A stretch of DNA of 61,353 bases. It comes from Allorhodopirellula solitaria (GTDB lineage: Bacteria; Planctomycetota; Planctomycetia; Pirellulales; Pirellulaceae). The stretch lies in contig NZ_SJPK01000008.1 in NCBI RefSeq assembly GCF_007859855.1, forward strand, positions 62,311 to 123,663, given 5' to 3'. Position 1 is the stretch's first letter. Each line of letters begins with the position of its first letter. Position numbers and translations under genes: made by a program. This document shows positions 28,930 to 37,874 of this stretch, piece by piece. The notes beneath the pieces were generated by a model. That model searched no databases. It saw only the letters and a list, made by a program, of their open reading frames with translations, and had not been told where the DNA came from.

Positions 28930-29012
28930 ACAGGACAGCTTCCACAGAACACAATAGGTACTGTCCCTACGCTTCTCTACTCAATTTCCCCACACTTAAA
29001 AAAGCCTCACTG

Positions 29013-29798
29013 TTGACCTCCGCGCCCAAGTTATCGGTTTGTATTGACGCAGTCTTCGAAGGGGTGGAGGAAACCGAAGCAATCGCTCGCGTTGCGGAGG
29101 CGGGAATCGACGCCTTCGAGTTCTGGTGCTGGTGGGAGAAAGATCTCGATGCCATCATCGCCGCTCGCGACAAACACAACCTGTCGATCGCAGCCTGCTG
29201 CACTCGATTCGTGTCGCTCGTTGACTCCGATTTGCGTGACCAGTATCTGCAGGGACTTGAGGAATCGATCGCGGCGGCCCAGCGTCTCGGGTGCCCCACG
29301 CTGATCTCCCAAGTCGGTGATTTTCTTCCGGGTGTGCCTCGCGACCAGCAACATCAATCGCTTGTCGACGGGCTCGCCGCCGCCGCCCCTATGCTCGAGC
29401 AAGCCGGCATCACGCTCGTCATCGAACCGCTCAATGAACTCGTTGACCATGCGGGCTACTACCTCGTCCAAAGTGACGAAGCCTTCGAAATTGTCGACGC
29501 TGTCGACAGCGATCGAGTCAAGGTCGTCTTCGATATCTATCATCAGCAAATCAGTGAAGGACACGTCATTGATCGATTGACCAAACGCATCGATGCGATC
29601 GGTCACTTTCACGCCGCCGGCAACCCCGGACGCCACGAACTCACTCGTGGCGAACTCAACTACGCGGAAATTCTCGCGGCCATCGGGACGACAGACTACG
29701 ACGGCTTTGTCGGGCTGGAGTACTGGCCCACGTCCGACCCAGACGCCGGTCTCCGCCACGCAGTCGCGATGGCGAACTCGCAATCGATGCAATCCTAA
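29013..29798 (+). CDS. Hydroxypyruvate isomerase-like TIM-barrel protein
   Basis: This is a sugar phosphate isomerase/epimerase-type barrel (AP endonuclease 2 superfamily). Landmarks are KLSVCIDAVFEG at the start, the metal ligand Glu in LVIEPLNELVDH, VVFDIYHQQISEG, HFHAAGNPGRHELTRGELNY and the closing FVGLEYWPTSDP. These match hydroxypyruvate isomerase/OtnI-like enzymes closely. The frame is open back to a GTG at 28899, but the extra 38 residues include the 19-bp direct repeat and have no family character, so TTG at 29013 is favoured. It is likely a sugar-acid catabolic enzyme; no pathway partners are adjacent apart from the oxidoreductase upstream. Confidence 0.85.
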   Translation: MTSAPKLSVCIDAVFEGVEETEAIARVAEAGIDAFEFWCWWEKDLDAIIAARDKHNLSIAACCTRFVSLVDSDLRDQYLQGLEESIAAAQRLGCPTLISQVGDFLPGVPRDQQHQSLVDGLAAAAPMLEQAGITLVIEPLNELVDHAGYYLVQSDEAFEIVDAVDSDRVKVVFDIYHQQISEGHVIDRLTKRIDAIGHFHAAGNPGRHELTRGELNYAEILAAIGTTDYDGFVGLEYWPTSDPDAGLRHAVAMANSQSMQS

Positions 29799-30061
29799 GC
29801 AGTCGACTCTGCCAACTGCAGTGCGGCGATCGCAGGCTTGGATTACGACGGACGGTTTACTGCTGGCGTGAAAATATCGTGATGACGTGCAGCCACTGCG
29901 GGGCTGTCTTACGGTCGGACATCAGTTGCGGTGCGCGCCTACTCAAACCGGATCAGCAAGGATAACTGCCGATTTTCGTGAACACTGTTTGGTGGTACAC
30001 GAGGAGACTCATTGTTCCCGCGTTCCTAGTTCGCAGGCCACAGTCTTTCACAGCGAGGTCT

Positions 30062-33049
30062 TCACGGGGAAGCCTGCCGGACGGGCTCGGCCATTTCCCG
30101 GAGGAACCAGCGAGCGTGACCCAGACGCGACAGCGCCGGCACACCACTCTGCTCAAAGGCGTCGCGTTCCTTCTTGAAATACCAAGCTGTGGCGGGACCT
30201 TCGTAGGCGTGACGTCTCAACACACGATACGCTTTGATGGGTTCATCACGGCGATGGTGATACCGACGCAGCGTCAGGACAAAGCGTGGGTCTTTGATCT
30301 CCACCAACCCGCAGAGCTGGAATAGCGCCGCTTCGTAGGCCTCATCCTGTGCGGCTTGGTCGACGATCGGCTGTTCGGCGACCAACTCCGGCAATTCGCG
30401 ATACCCAATGGCTCGCGTCAGGCGATAGGCAGCGTCGACTGCCCCCGCGTAGGTTTGCAGCCACTGCGGGTCCGATTGAAACTGGAAGGCGTCAGCTTTG
30501 CCAACAAAGTTCTGCTCCGGAGATTCAATCGTGGCCAACATGTCTTCATAGTAAGGTCGTTCCGGAGGCGGCAACCCATCAAGCCGTTCACGGCATAGTT
30601 CCAACACACGCCGCGACGTCTCCACCACCGCATCGAGATTGGATTTTCGCACCTCCACTTGATCGATCGCCACGAGGTTTTCGCGCCAGGCGGTCAAGTC
30701 CTTCGAGTCGTCGCTCGGGCGAGGTGACGCCGAAACGATCTCCGCGGCTGTTTTCCCCCGTGCTTTCAGCTCAGCGATCGCCGCCTGAATAATATCGTGA
30801 TCATAGTACTGCAGCCAAGGCATTGGGTCGCTTGACTGCTGAGGATCCGTCGCCCAGACCCAGCCCTCACTCGGGTGAGAATCCTCCGCTCGCAGCTCCG
30901 CCAACAAGAAAGACTTTTCCGTCGATAGCGAACTGAGATCCGCTGCCGGCTGGCGATCGCCAGTTTCGATCGGGACTCGTTGCCAATCGAGTTCACTCGG
31001 TGCTCGACCTCGCAGCGACGCGGTTTGCAACAATCGGGGCGGCTTAGCGAGATTCCTGTCATCGGTCACAGCCGCTTGCACCAAGATCCACGCGTCAGCG
31101 GGATTGGATCCGCCCAGATCACCAACACTGCGATATCCTGGTAGCAGCCGGCCATTTTCATACACAACCCAAAACTGCAATCGGTGGTGGGGCCACTGGG
31201 TCGATCCAGGAAATTCGTCTTCAAAGACATGATGGTACGCAATCGATCCATGACGAGGTGGCTCCCGGTACCACCATGAAGCCACGGTTGGGCCCCGTGA
31301 CGTCAGTCCCGCCGCGATTTGCTGGACCGAATCTGGAACGTCGTCCGTCGCCATCGGCGGCAATCGGTCGACGCGGTACCTCGGCGCGACCTTCACACCC
31401 GGTGGCAGCTGTTCTTGGGCGATTTTCGATTCGGAATCGACGGGAGATTTGGCGTCGGCGGGCACAGCGGCTGCGTGGGTCCAGGTTATCCGGACGTCGT
31501 CACCCGCGGCCATCACCGTGCGGCCCCGATAGAACAAGGAGGGAGCGGCTACGACATATCCACCTCGTGCCCGCATCGCTTGAGCAAGAGGCATCGAGTC
31601 AAACCGCACGCCATTGCTGTGCTCGACCCCCGTCACTCGCATCCCAAGTTCGTCGTAAAGCCTCACGTCCAATTCCTCGAACCTCGCCGCTCGGTTTCCG
31701 ATTTCAATCCGACCGTCGACCGCATCTCGGGGAATCCGCGCGATACATGACTGCGTGCCGGCGATCGTCACAAAACGGTCGTTCGTGGCGTTCTCCTCGA
31801 TCGATGAGAGCGAGACACTCGGCAGCACGCCTGCTGCCGTCATCTCATCCAATTGGATCGCCTGGCGGAACCGAGGTAAGTCCGTGATCAGTTCTCCGAC
31901 AGCGCGGGCAAACGTCTTTTGAGAATCGGATTGGCTGCTGAGAATCTCCGCCAGATCGGCAACGGAACTTCGATCAGGTTCGACATGGAAGTTGGGTGAG
32001 ATCGGTGTTTGGCGTGTTGTCACGACCGGCAGTCCGGAGTGACGCGACAGCGAAGCCAAGAGCCGCGCCGCATCGGTGGGCCAGTGCAGTAGCCCGTCCA
32101 AATTGACGAGCACCGCGTCGCAATCAGCACGCTCGGCCGCCGCCATGGCAGCCGCTACATCGGCAGCTCCGCCGCCCGTCGGTAACAACACCCACTGCAC
32201 GCTCGCGCCGTCATCACTCTTACCCATCCTCACCACGGTTTGGGCAATCATCCCCTGCCCACTTTCCGATGAATGCTCTTTCGCAGGCAGAGCATCGACA
32301 CATAGAACCTCAAGCCCCAGGGTGGTTGGCTCGACGGCAGCATCCGTTCTTCCTTCGGCGGCGCGTAATACCACCGTCGTGCCCGCGATCGATGCAACCA
32401 CAGGAGCATCCATTTGGTCGGCGGGCAAAACAAAACGCTCCGCTGGCTCGAAGCTCAAGTTGGCGTTGAAATCGCAACCAATCTGCCAGGTCCCCGCTTC
32501 GTCGATACCAACCACGACGTCGCTCGGCAACGATTCGGGACGCAGGACGGGCATCGCCACGACCGGCGATCCATCGGTTTGCTTCCAACGACGCGATCGC
32601 TGCATCCAGGCCTGACGAGATTCGCGTTCCGGGCGGAGTGGATCCATGATCACGCCCCGATACACATGCCCGGTTAAATTGACATCAAAGTCCTCGGGAA
32701 TCTGCACGATCGAGCCACAGGCGCCGCGTAGCTCACGCTGATCGGCAAAAATCTCTTCGTCGGGTACCCGCTGCAATACGATGCGTTGCTCCGGACACGC
32801 CAACGCATCGTAGCCGACCAAGCGGGTCTTCAACGCAGCAATCTGAGCCTGGGAAAACGAGCCACTGTGGAACCGATCGATCCAGCCCAAACGAATATCG
32901 TGCTCGGCGGCCGGCAAGAGCCCAGTGCAGAATACCACCCCAGCGATCCATAGCGCCCATCGCCCGCTCGAGCGGGCGACCAATCGGGCGATACCCGCGG
33001 AACGCGGTCGCAAACGTTCTTGCTGAATCATCGTCCAACCACTTCTCAT
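30062..33049 (-). CDS. Large secreted protein, 995 aa, unknown function
   Basis: An N-terminal basic stretch and hydrophobic segment (WALWIAGVVFCTGLLPAAEHD, residues about 31-50) form a signal peptide. The start may be at 33049 or at the second Met, 33031. The mature protein is soluble and polar. Its first part, up to about residue 370, has a segment VLLPTGGGAADVAAAMAAAERADCDAVLVNLDG that resembles a small Rossmann-like or ClpP-like beta-alpha unit. The C-terminal 250 residues are helix-rich (QVEVRKSNLDAVVETSRRVLELCRE). I recognise no family for the whole. It is probably periplasmic, encoded alone on the minus strand. Confidence 0.75.
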   Translation of the reverse strand: MRSGWTMIQQERLRPRSAGIARLVARSSGRWALWIAGVVFCTGLLPAAEHDIRLGWIDRFHSGSFSQAQIAALKTRLVGYDALACPEQRIVLQRVPDEEIFADQRELRGACGSIVQIPEDFDVNLTGHVYRGVIMDPLRPERESRQAWMQRSRRWKQTDGSPVVAMPVLRPESLPSDVVVGIDEAGTWQIGCDFNANLSFEPAERFVLPADQMDAPVVASIAGTTVVLRAAEGRTDAAVEPTTLGLEVLCVDALPAKEHSSESGQGMIAQTVVRMGKSDDGASVQWVLLPTGGGAADVAAAMAAAERADCDAVLVNLDGLLHWPTDAARLLASLSRHSGLPVVTTRQTPISPNFHVEPDRSSVADLAEILSSQSDSQKTFARAVGELITDLPRFRQAIQLDEMTAAGVLPSVSLSSIEENATNDRFVTIAGTQSCIARIPRDAVDGRIEIGNRAARFEELDVRLYDELGMRVTGVEHSNGVRFDSMPLAQAMRARGGYVVAAPSLFYRGRTVMAAGDDVRITWTHAAAVPADAKSPVDSESKIAQEQLPPGVKVAPRYRVDRLPPMATDDVPDSVQQIAAGLTSRGPTVASWWYREPPRHGSIAYHHVFEDEFPGSTQWPHHRLQFWVVYENGRLLPGYRSVGDLGGSNPADAWILVQAAVTDDRNLAKPPRLLQTASLRGRAPSELDWQRVPIETGDRQPAADLSSLSTEKSFLLAELRAEDSHPSEGWVWATDPQQSSDPMPWLQYYDHDIIQAAIAELKARGKTAAEIVSASPRPSDDSKDLTAWRENLVAIDQVEVRKSNLDAVVETSRRVLELCRERLDGLPPPERPYYEDMLATIESPEQNFVGKADAFQFQSDPQWLQTYAGAVDAAYRLTRAIGYRELPELVAEQPIVDQAAQDEAYEAALFQLCGLVEIKDPRFVLTLRRYHHRRDEPIKAYRVLRRHAYEGPATAWYFKKERDAFEQSGVPALSRLGHARWFLREMAEPVRQASP

Positions 33050-33108
33050 TTCGGAATCTTAGCGTGCAATGCAGCATGCATCCTAACACGCCTCCCAACC
33101 CCAAGTAG

Positions 33109-33126
33109 GGCCGGTTCCTACCGGCC
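33109..33126. repeat. Short GGCCGGT/ACCGGCC hairpin
   Basis: GGCCGGT-TCCT-ACCGGCC forms a 7-bp perfect stem in the 284-base gap between the 995-aa protein gene and the end of the PEP-CTERM gene. It may be a fragment of a dispersed palindromic repeat. Nothing else is seen in the gap. Confidence 0.4.
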
Positions 33127-33333
33127 GCAGGCGTCGGTTTCCGAGAGCGACCAGCGAGAGATGATGAAGCAGGCGGCTATCCTGAGCAGTTTCTGTTCGG
33201 CTCCATACCGCTCAGCGCCGCTCACCGAGTTCATTGCATGTTGAGACGACGCTAGCTCCGCGACTGGATCTCAATCGGATGTCGCCAACCGATTCATTTC
33301 TGAAATTCGATCGGAGTAAGAGTCTAGAGCTCA

Positions 33334-34110
33334 TCAGCCCGCTCGGACTGCGTGCGCCTTCGCTTTGCGAGCTCGGCGGCAGCGAGATGCGATGCCTGCT
33401 AGCCCCAGCACGCCAAAGATGGCCAATGAGGCTGGCTCGGGAGCATGCTCCTCCGGTGGCACATACTGCAGCTTGTCACTTCCCGCTCCAGCATTGACGC
33501 TTTGGAAACGCATCAATGCGCCCAGCACAGGATCGCTTTGGAATGCGACGGAAAACCCCTCGAGCATCCCAGCAGCATCCAGTGTCGAGCTCACAAGCTG
33601 AAAGGAAACGCTGTCATCCTCGCCCGCCTTGATCCCGCCTTTGGGATCTCCGTTGGCATTCCCGCCTCCATTCCCCTTCCCGTTCCCTTTCTTATCGATA
33701 CTTGTAAACCCGATCTCCATCGAACGCTGGCCGTCGAGCGTAAAGGGGGTCAAGAGATTGTCGAGGTTCGCTCCAGCGGTAAAACTGCCAGTACCAAACT
33801 CGGTGTTATCGATCAGGTCAAAACCAAAACCGGTCAGGTACGACTCGGTTGCTCCGGCGCCGAAAAGGGGACTACTAGTCGTGTTGAACACCTTCGCCGT
33901 GACTTTCACGAGGCCAGTTGAAAGATCAGCGAACCTTAGCTCCACGCGACCTGAGGCGCCCGTGTGCTCAGCATTGGACGACTTGCTGGCGGCTCCCAGC
34001 TCCAACACCAATGCACCATTCTGAATGATCCCTGCCGAGCCTGTGACGGGAGCCACCGAGGCACACGCCAGCAGCGTGCTGAGGAGTAAAATGAATTTCA
34101 AGTGGGACAT
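33334..34110 (-). CDS. PEP-CTERM-sorted surface protein
   Basis: A 258-aa protein with an N-terminal signal peptide (KFILLLSTLLACASVAPVTGSA). The C-terminal sorting tag is PEP followed by the hydrophobic ASLAIFGVLGLAGIA and the basic SRCRRARKAKA. This is the PEP-CTERM signal read by an exosortase (EpsH/XrtA type), linked in other bacteria to exopolysaccharide. The body is beta-rich, with a Gly/Asn/Lys-rich linker around residues 142-163 (KGNGKGNGGGNANGDPKGG). No exosortase is in the window. It is divergent from the CsbD gene, with which it shares a 460-base upstream region. Confidence 0.88.
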   Translation of the reverse strand: MSHLKFILLLSTLLACASVAPVTGSAGIIQNGALVLELGAASKSSNAEHTGASGRVELRFADLSTGLVKVTAKVFNTTSSPLFGAGATESYLTGFGFDLIDNTEFGTGSFTAGANLDNLLTPFTLDGQRSMEIGFTSIDKKGNGKGNGGGNANGDPKGGIKAGEDDSVSFQLVSSTLDAAGMLEGFSVAFQSDPVLGALMRFQSVNAGAGSDKLQYVPPEEHAPEPASLAIFGVLGLAGIASRCRRARKAKAHAVRAG

Positions 34111-34207
34111 CGACGTCGGTGCTCAAGAAAGAAAAAGGCGAGGAGATGCAGATCGAACCGAACTGGGAAATCACGTGCATACGCTAATAAACGTCGCGCG
34201 AGGGGAT

Positions 34208-34222
34208 AAGTTCTCAGAACTT
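34208..34222. promoter_or_regulatory. Perfect 15-base palindrome AAGTTCTCAGAACTT
   Basis: Seven-base arms about a central C, between the divergent PEP-CTERM and CsbD genes and 247 bases before the sigma-54 site. The form suits a dimeric regulator. Most of the rest of 34111-34573 shows no gene. A further inverted repeat, TTCCGC/GCGGAA, follows at about 34224-34246. Confidence 0.4.
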
Positions 34223-34468
34223 TCCGCCCCCCCTAAAAAAAGCGGAAGAAAGTGCATCCGCCACACGCCCCTCACAACGCGAGCCCCCCCATCTTCCGAT
34301 GGGGCACCTGTGCGGGTCAGGATATTTCGACAGGAATCCCTCTTGCATGCTCGCCGTTGAAAGCTCGAGCGAGCAGGAAAATGAGCATGGCAGGAACTCG
34401 GGGCGAGCGGCAGAAAAATGTTTACCGGCGTGGTGAGTAACGCTGTGAGGCTTCATTGGCGTTCGCCT

Positions 34469-34484
34469 TGGTACACAGTTTGCA
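34469..34484 (+). promoter_or_regulatory. Sigma-54 (-24/-12) promoter for the first CsbD gene
   Basis: TGGTACACAGTTTGCA matches the RpoN consensus TGGCACR-N4-TTGCW at all but one position. GG (34470-34471) and GC (34482-34483) are exactly 12 bases apart. It lies 90 bases ahead of the CsbD-like gene at 34574. Confidence 0.65.
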
Positions 34485-34573
34485 TCAGCTTTCAGCCCGT
34501 GAGGCTCGCCCGCATTCCACTGGGAAGTCTGGATTCCCCCGGGCGAAGCTGTTTTTTATGAAAGGAAAAGAAC

Positions 34574-34969
34574 ATGGTTACGAAACAAGAGGCATCGGGA
34601 CAGTGGAAATCCATCCACGGCTCGGTAAAAGAAAAATACGGGCAAATCACCGACGACGAACTCCTCCAGGTCGAAGGCGACCAGGAGCAGTTGATCGGCC
34701 TGATCCAGAAAAAGGTGGGCGCAGCCCGGTCAGAGGTCGAGGACTTTCTCAGCAAGGTGTACGCGGACTGCGGCGCCAGCTTCTCTTGGACAGGGGACAA
34801 ACTGCAGCAAAGTTACCAAGGATCGACCGAGATGGTCGCAAAACACCCAGCCGAATCGGTCGTGACGGCGTTGGGCATCGGATTGCTCGTCGGCGCCGCG
34901 ATCGGGTACTCACTGGCAGCGGACCGGTACCGACAGCCGACCTGGCGAGACCGCTGGAACGTCAGGTAG
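34574..34969 (+). CDS. CsbD-family protein with C-terminal membrane segment, 131 aa
   Basis: Residues 1-65 match the CsbD fold: ASGQWKSIHGSVKEKYGQITDDELLQVEGDQEQLIGLIQKKVGAARSEVEDFL. CsbD proteins are small stress-induced proteins of unclear role. A linker and a glycine-rich hydrophobic segment follow (ESVVTALGIGLLVGAAIGYSLAA, residues about 96-118) that would anchor it to a membrane. It is a paralogue of the gene at 37441, sharing W-x-x-x-x-G-x-x-K-E and T-D-D-x-L. A good ribosome site (AAAGGAAAAG) precedes the ATG and a sigma-54 promoter lies 90 bases upstream. Confidence 0.85.
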   Translation: MVTKQEASGQWKSIHGSVKEKYGQITDDELLQVEGDQEQLIGLIQKKVGAARSEVEDFLSKVYADCGASFSWTGDKLQQSYQGSTEMVAKHPAESVVTALGIGLLVGAAIGYSLAADRYRQPTWRDRWNVR

Positions 34970-35025
34970 TTGCCACTTGTCTTGATTCCATTTTTCATCA
35001 CCCCCGATTGCTAGGAACTTCAGTT

Positions 35026-35265
35026 ATGCCCTCCAATACACAAAGTACGAAATCCCGCTCGACCGTCGCTCAAATGCGCAGCCGCTTGGACGATGCAACG
35101 CACTCCACATCGGAGAACCTGCAAGCCTACGGCAGCCATTATGTCGCCGAACCCGCTCAAGACGTCGCGGGACTCGTCCGCGATTATGCTAAAGACCGTC
35201 CCGATGTCGCCGCCGTGTGGCTGTTCGGATTGGGCGTGCTCGTCGGCTGGAAATTGCGGGGTTAA
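35026..35265 (+). CDS. Small membrane-anchored protein, 79 aa (DUF883-like tail)
   Basis: The N-terminal 45 residues are polar and helical (STVAQMRSRLDDATHSTSENLQAY). The C-terminus YAKDRPDVAAVWLFGLGVLVGWKLRG is one membrane segment ending in a basic residue. The protein at 39007 has an almost identical tail (YAKDKPDVAACWAFGLGVFVGWKLKP), so the two are paralogues. The architecture is like DUF883/ElaB ribosome- or membrane-associated proteins, though I would not insist on the family. It follows the first CsbD gene by 56 bases and probably shares its sigma-54 promoter. Confidence 0.8.
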   Translation: MPSNTQSTKSRSTVAQMRSRLDDATHSTSENLQAYGSHYVAEPAQDVAGLVRDYAKDRPDVAAVWLFGLGVLVGWKLRG

Positions 35266-35382
35266 GCGTTCGAGCAGGCGGGGCGAAGGAGACTCGCGGT
35301 CGACCCAGCGATTGTAATCCGGCGGAATCTCGCTACAAACACGCGTCCCCGAACGCACACGCCCCGCCGTCTAGAGCTCCCG

Positions 35383-36345
35383 ATGAAAGTTACTGATTTT
35401 CTCGAAACGCACTTTCGCCACTTCAACGCACGCGAACTTCGAGACGCCGCTCGCGGCTACGGCGAGTTCATCGACAACGGCGGTAAAATGATGGTTACGC
35501 TCGCCGGGGCGATGAGCACTGGCGAGCTCGGTCTCTCGCTCGCCGAAATGATCCGGCAGGGGAAGGTCCATGCGGTGACCTGCACCGCCGCGAATTTGGA
35601 GGAAGACCTCTTCAATCTCGTCGCGCACGACGAATACCGTACGATCCCCAATTGGCGGGCATTATCGGTCGAGGACGAGGTGCGGCTGCGGGATGCCGGT
35701 TTTAACCGTGTTACCGATACCTGCATCCCCGAGACGGTGATGCGTCATCTCGAGCATCGCCTGACGAAGCTGTGGATCGAACAGGCGGCCAGAGACGAGA
35801 CAGCGATGCCTTGCGACTTCATGTTCGCTCTGCTCGACGACCCAGGCTTCACTGAGCACTTCCAGGTGCCCCGAGAGAACAGCTGGATGGCGGCGGCAAA
35901 GGACGCCGGGATTCCTGTCTACACGCCCGGCATCGAAGATTCCACGCTCGGCAATATCTACGCCGCCCGCGTTCACGACGGGACGGTCCCCAACCACACC
36001 GCGTTTGCCCCCGGCACCGAGCAGATGCAGCGGCTGATCGAGTGGTACGAATCCAACAGCGCCGACACGCCGATCGGAATCTTTCAAATCGGTGGGGGGA
36101 TCGCTGGTGATTTCCCGATCTGTGTCGTGCCACTGCTCAAACAGGACCTGGAGAAAGACGTTCGATTGTGGGGCTACTTCTGCCAGATCAGCGATGCCGT
36201 GACGAGCTACGGAGGTTACAGCGGAGCGGTCCCCAACGAAAAAATCACCTGGTACAAGCTCGACCCGGAGTCACCCAAATTCATGATCCAAAGCGACGCA
36301 ACGATCTGCGCACCGCTCATCTTTGCCCACGTACTGGATTGGTGA
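35383..36345 (+). CDS. Deoxyhypusine synthase-family protein, 320 aa
   Basis: Deoxyhypusine synthases move an aminobutyl group from spermidine. Bacterial relatives act instead in homospermidine or other polyamine chemistry. Matching blocks are MMVTLAGAMSTGELGLSLAEMIRQGKVHAVTCTAANLEEDLFN (residues 36-78), IGIFQIGGGIAGDFPICVVP near 230, SGAVPNEKITWYKLD, where K292 aligns with the catalytic lysine region, and the terminal DATICAPLIFAHVLDW. As bacteria lack eIF5A, hypusination is unlikely. It lies between the two CsbD sets, 117 bases after the first, and could be co-transcribed; a functional link is not shown. Confidence 0.87.
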   Translation: MKVTDFLETHFRHFNARELRDAARGYGEFIDNGGKMMVTLAGAMSTGELGLSLAEMIRQGKVHAVTCTAANLEEDLFNLVAHDEYRTIPNWRALSVEDEVRLRDAGFNRVTDTCIPETVMRHLEHRLTKLWIEQAARDETAMPCDFMFALLDDPGFTEHFQVPRENSWMAAAKDAGIPVYTPGIEDSTLGNIYAARVHDGTVPNHTAFAPGTEQMQRLIEWYESNSADTPIGIFQIGGGIAGDFPICVVPLLKQDLEKDVRLWGYFCQISDAVTSYGGYSGAVPNEKITWYKLDPESPKFMIQSDATICAPLIFAHVLDW

Positions 36346-36391
36346 CCGACGCCCGACAATCAGCCTGGCTGAGTCGGCGCTAGCTGCCTGC

Positions 36392-37009
36392 TCAACGCTC
36401 CTGCCGGAGCAGCCGCATGCCTTCACGGCCGTGATAACTCAATAGCAGCGCGCCGTCGGCGGCGCAAGCAGCGAAAATGTGCTCAAAGAAAGACTCTTCC
36501 CCTGGCCAAGGGAACATGAAGACCAGGTCGAACTCATCGATCTCCCAGCCAATCTCATCGTATACGTCGCCCTCTTCGGTCTCGACATTCTTGACTTCGC
36601 CAGCAATCTCGGCGAGACCCTCGACATCCCGCGGCACGAAACTGCCTTGGAAAAATCTAGCCGAACTACCAACGCGTTGAGCAACCTCTTCGGCTTGATG
36701 CACCAGTCGCGGTTCGATCTCAATCCCCACGGCCTGCATACCTCGCAGGGCCGCCAGCATGGTGGCGACGCCAAAGCCAGCCCCCCATTCGCAGAACCGG
36801 TTTCCCGTCAACAAATGGTTGCCGTGGATCCAGCTCATGGTTTGATCGAGCAAGTGGAAATCACAGGTGACAAAGTTCTCGATCACTTCGAGGTCCGCCA
36901 GCATGAAAGTCTCAATCGCCTCGTTGGCGGTATCGATCAGATCTTCGGCTTGGTCAGCGTACGCCAGCGTCTTGATCGAACCGTCAAGAGGAATAGATTG
37001 CAACGGCAT
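36392..37009 (-). CDS. Class I SAM-dependent methyltransferase, 205 aa
   Basis: Motif I, FCEWGAGFGVATMLAALRG (residues about 72-90), followed by VGIEIEPRLVHQAEE, with the acidic ribose-binding Glu, and FDLVFMFPWPGEESFFEHIF as motif IV/V, define a Rossmann-type methyltransferase. The substrate is unknown. It is convergent with the deoxyhypusine synthase-like gene, with 46 bases between the stops, and so is not part of the sigma-54 block. Confidence 0.82.
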   Translation of the reverse strand: MPLQSIPLDGSIKTLAYADQAEDLIDTANEAIETFMLADLEVIENFVTCDFHLLDQTMSWIHGNHLLTGNRFCEWGAGFGVATMLAALRGMQAVGIEIEPRLVHQAEEVAQRVGSSARFFQGSFVPRDVEGLAEIAGEVKNVETEEGDVYDEIGWEIDEFDLVFMFPWPGEESFFEHIFAACAADGALLLSYHGREGMRLLRQER

Positions 37010-37341
37010 CGTTTACTTTGTCAGGTGAGAGAGGAAACTGCAGAAAGGTGCCCGGGGCAGCGATGACCTATCCTCCCTGCGGGCGGTCTCGCTGACAAGC
37101 GAGTGCCTGCGTACTGGCAACCAGGGAGAGTCGAAATACGTGCCTCCAACGAGTCTTTCAGGGAAGGCTGGCCATACCGCCGCAAACATTTGCACCGCGC
37201 CAGATCTGGAAAGCCCCTTTGGCTTTCCTAGCCGTTCTCTGACGGCGATCGCCAAGTTTTTGCGGCATGATTTGCCAAGATGGTCGATTTCACGCCAATC
37301 AGCCTCCAGATTCTCTTGCTGAAATACTTCAATTCTTCGTT

Positions 37342-37357
37342 TGGCACAGCGAATGCA
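37342..37357 (+). promoter_or_regulatory. Sigma-54 (-24/-12) promoter for the CsbD-HPt operon
   Basis: TGGCACAGCGAATGCA fits TGGCACR-N4-TTGCW with a single mismatch (A for T before TGC). The GG and GC elements are 12 bases apart. It stands 84 bases ahead of the CsbD gene at 37441, almost the same distance as the site at 34469. No other gene lies in the 431-base gap 37010-37440. Confidence 0.7.
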
Positions 37358-37440
37358 ACGTAGACTTTCTTACACTCCGCGGCCAACCGTTTGCGTTTTA
37401 GCTGCGGAGCCTCAACCGCACAAACCAACAGGATCTCAAC

Positions 37441-37872
37441 ATGGCAAACCGCGAACAACTCCAAGGCCACTGGAACGAAGTGAAAGGTCGGCTAAAGGAA
37501 CATTGGGGGCAACTCACCGACGACGACCTCCGTCAGTTCGATGGAAGCGCCGATCAACTCGTCGGCATGGTCCAGCGAAAAACGGGCGCCGCTCGCAATG
37601 AAGTGGAGAGCTTCCTCGATGGGATGTTCCAGGGCTCGGTAAGCGACCAAGCCGCTGAAAAAATCCAACACTACGCCGACGCAGCGCAGAACTTCGCCGA
37701 TGACGCCGGCCGTTATGCTCGTGATCAAGGCCGCCGACTGGCTGCCCAATCGAGCGATTATTCAGCGCAGCTCGCCCATACCGTCCGCAGTCGTCCGGCC
37801 GAATCGCTAGCGATCGCCTTCGGGCTCGGTATCGCTGCGGGAGCCGTATTCTTCCTCGGGCGGAAACGGTAG
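37441..37872 (+). CDS. CsbD-family protein with C-terminal membrane segment, 143 aa
   Basis: Residues 1-62 are a full CsbD domain ([43 protein letters not shown]). A helical Ala/Asp/Arg-rich linker follows ([21 protein letters not shown]), then a C-terminal hydrophobic segment ending in Lys/Arg ([22 protein letters not shown]), the layout of DUF883-type anchors. It is the first gene of a seven-gene run to the HPt gene, with gaps of 2 bases or less, or overlaps, through the first five genes. It is paralogous to the CsbD gene at 34574. CsbD proteins are stress-induced elsewhere; the activity is unknown. Confidence 0.87.
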   Translation: MANREQLQGHWNEVKGRLKEHWGQLTDDDLRQFDGSADQLVGMVQRKTGAARNEVESFLDGMFQGSVSDQAAEKIQHYADAAQNFADDAGRYARDQGRRLAAQSSDYSAQLAHTVRSRPAESLAIAFGLGIAAGAVFFLGRKR

Positions 37873-37874
37873 TC

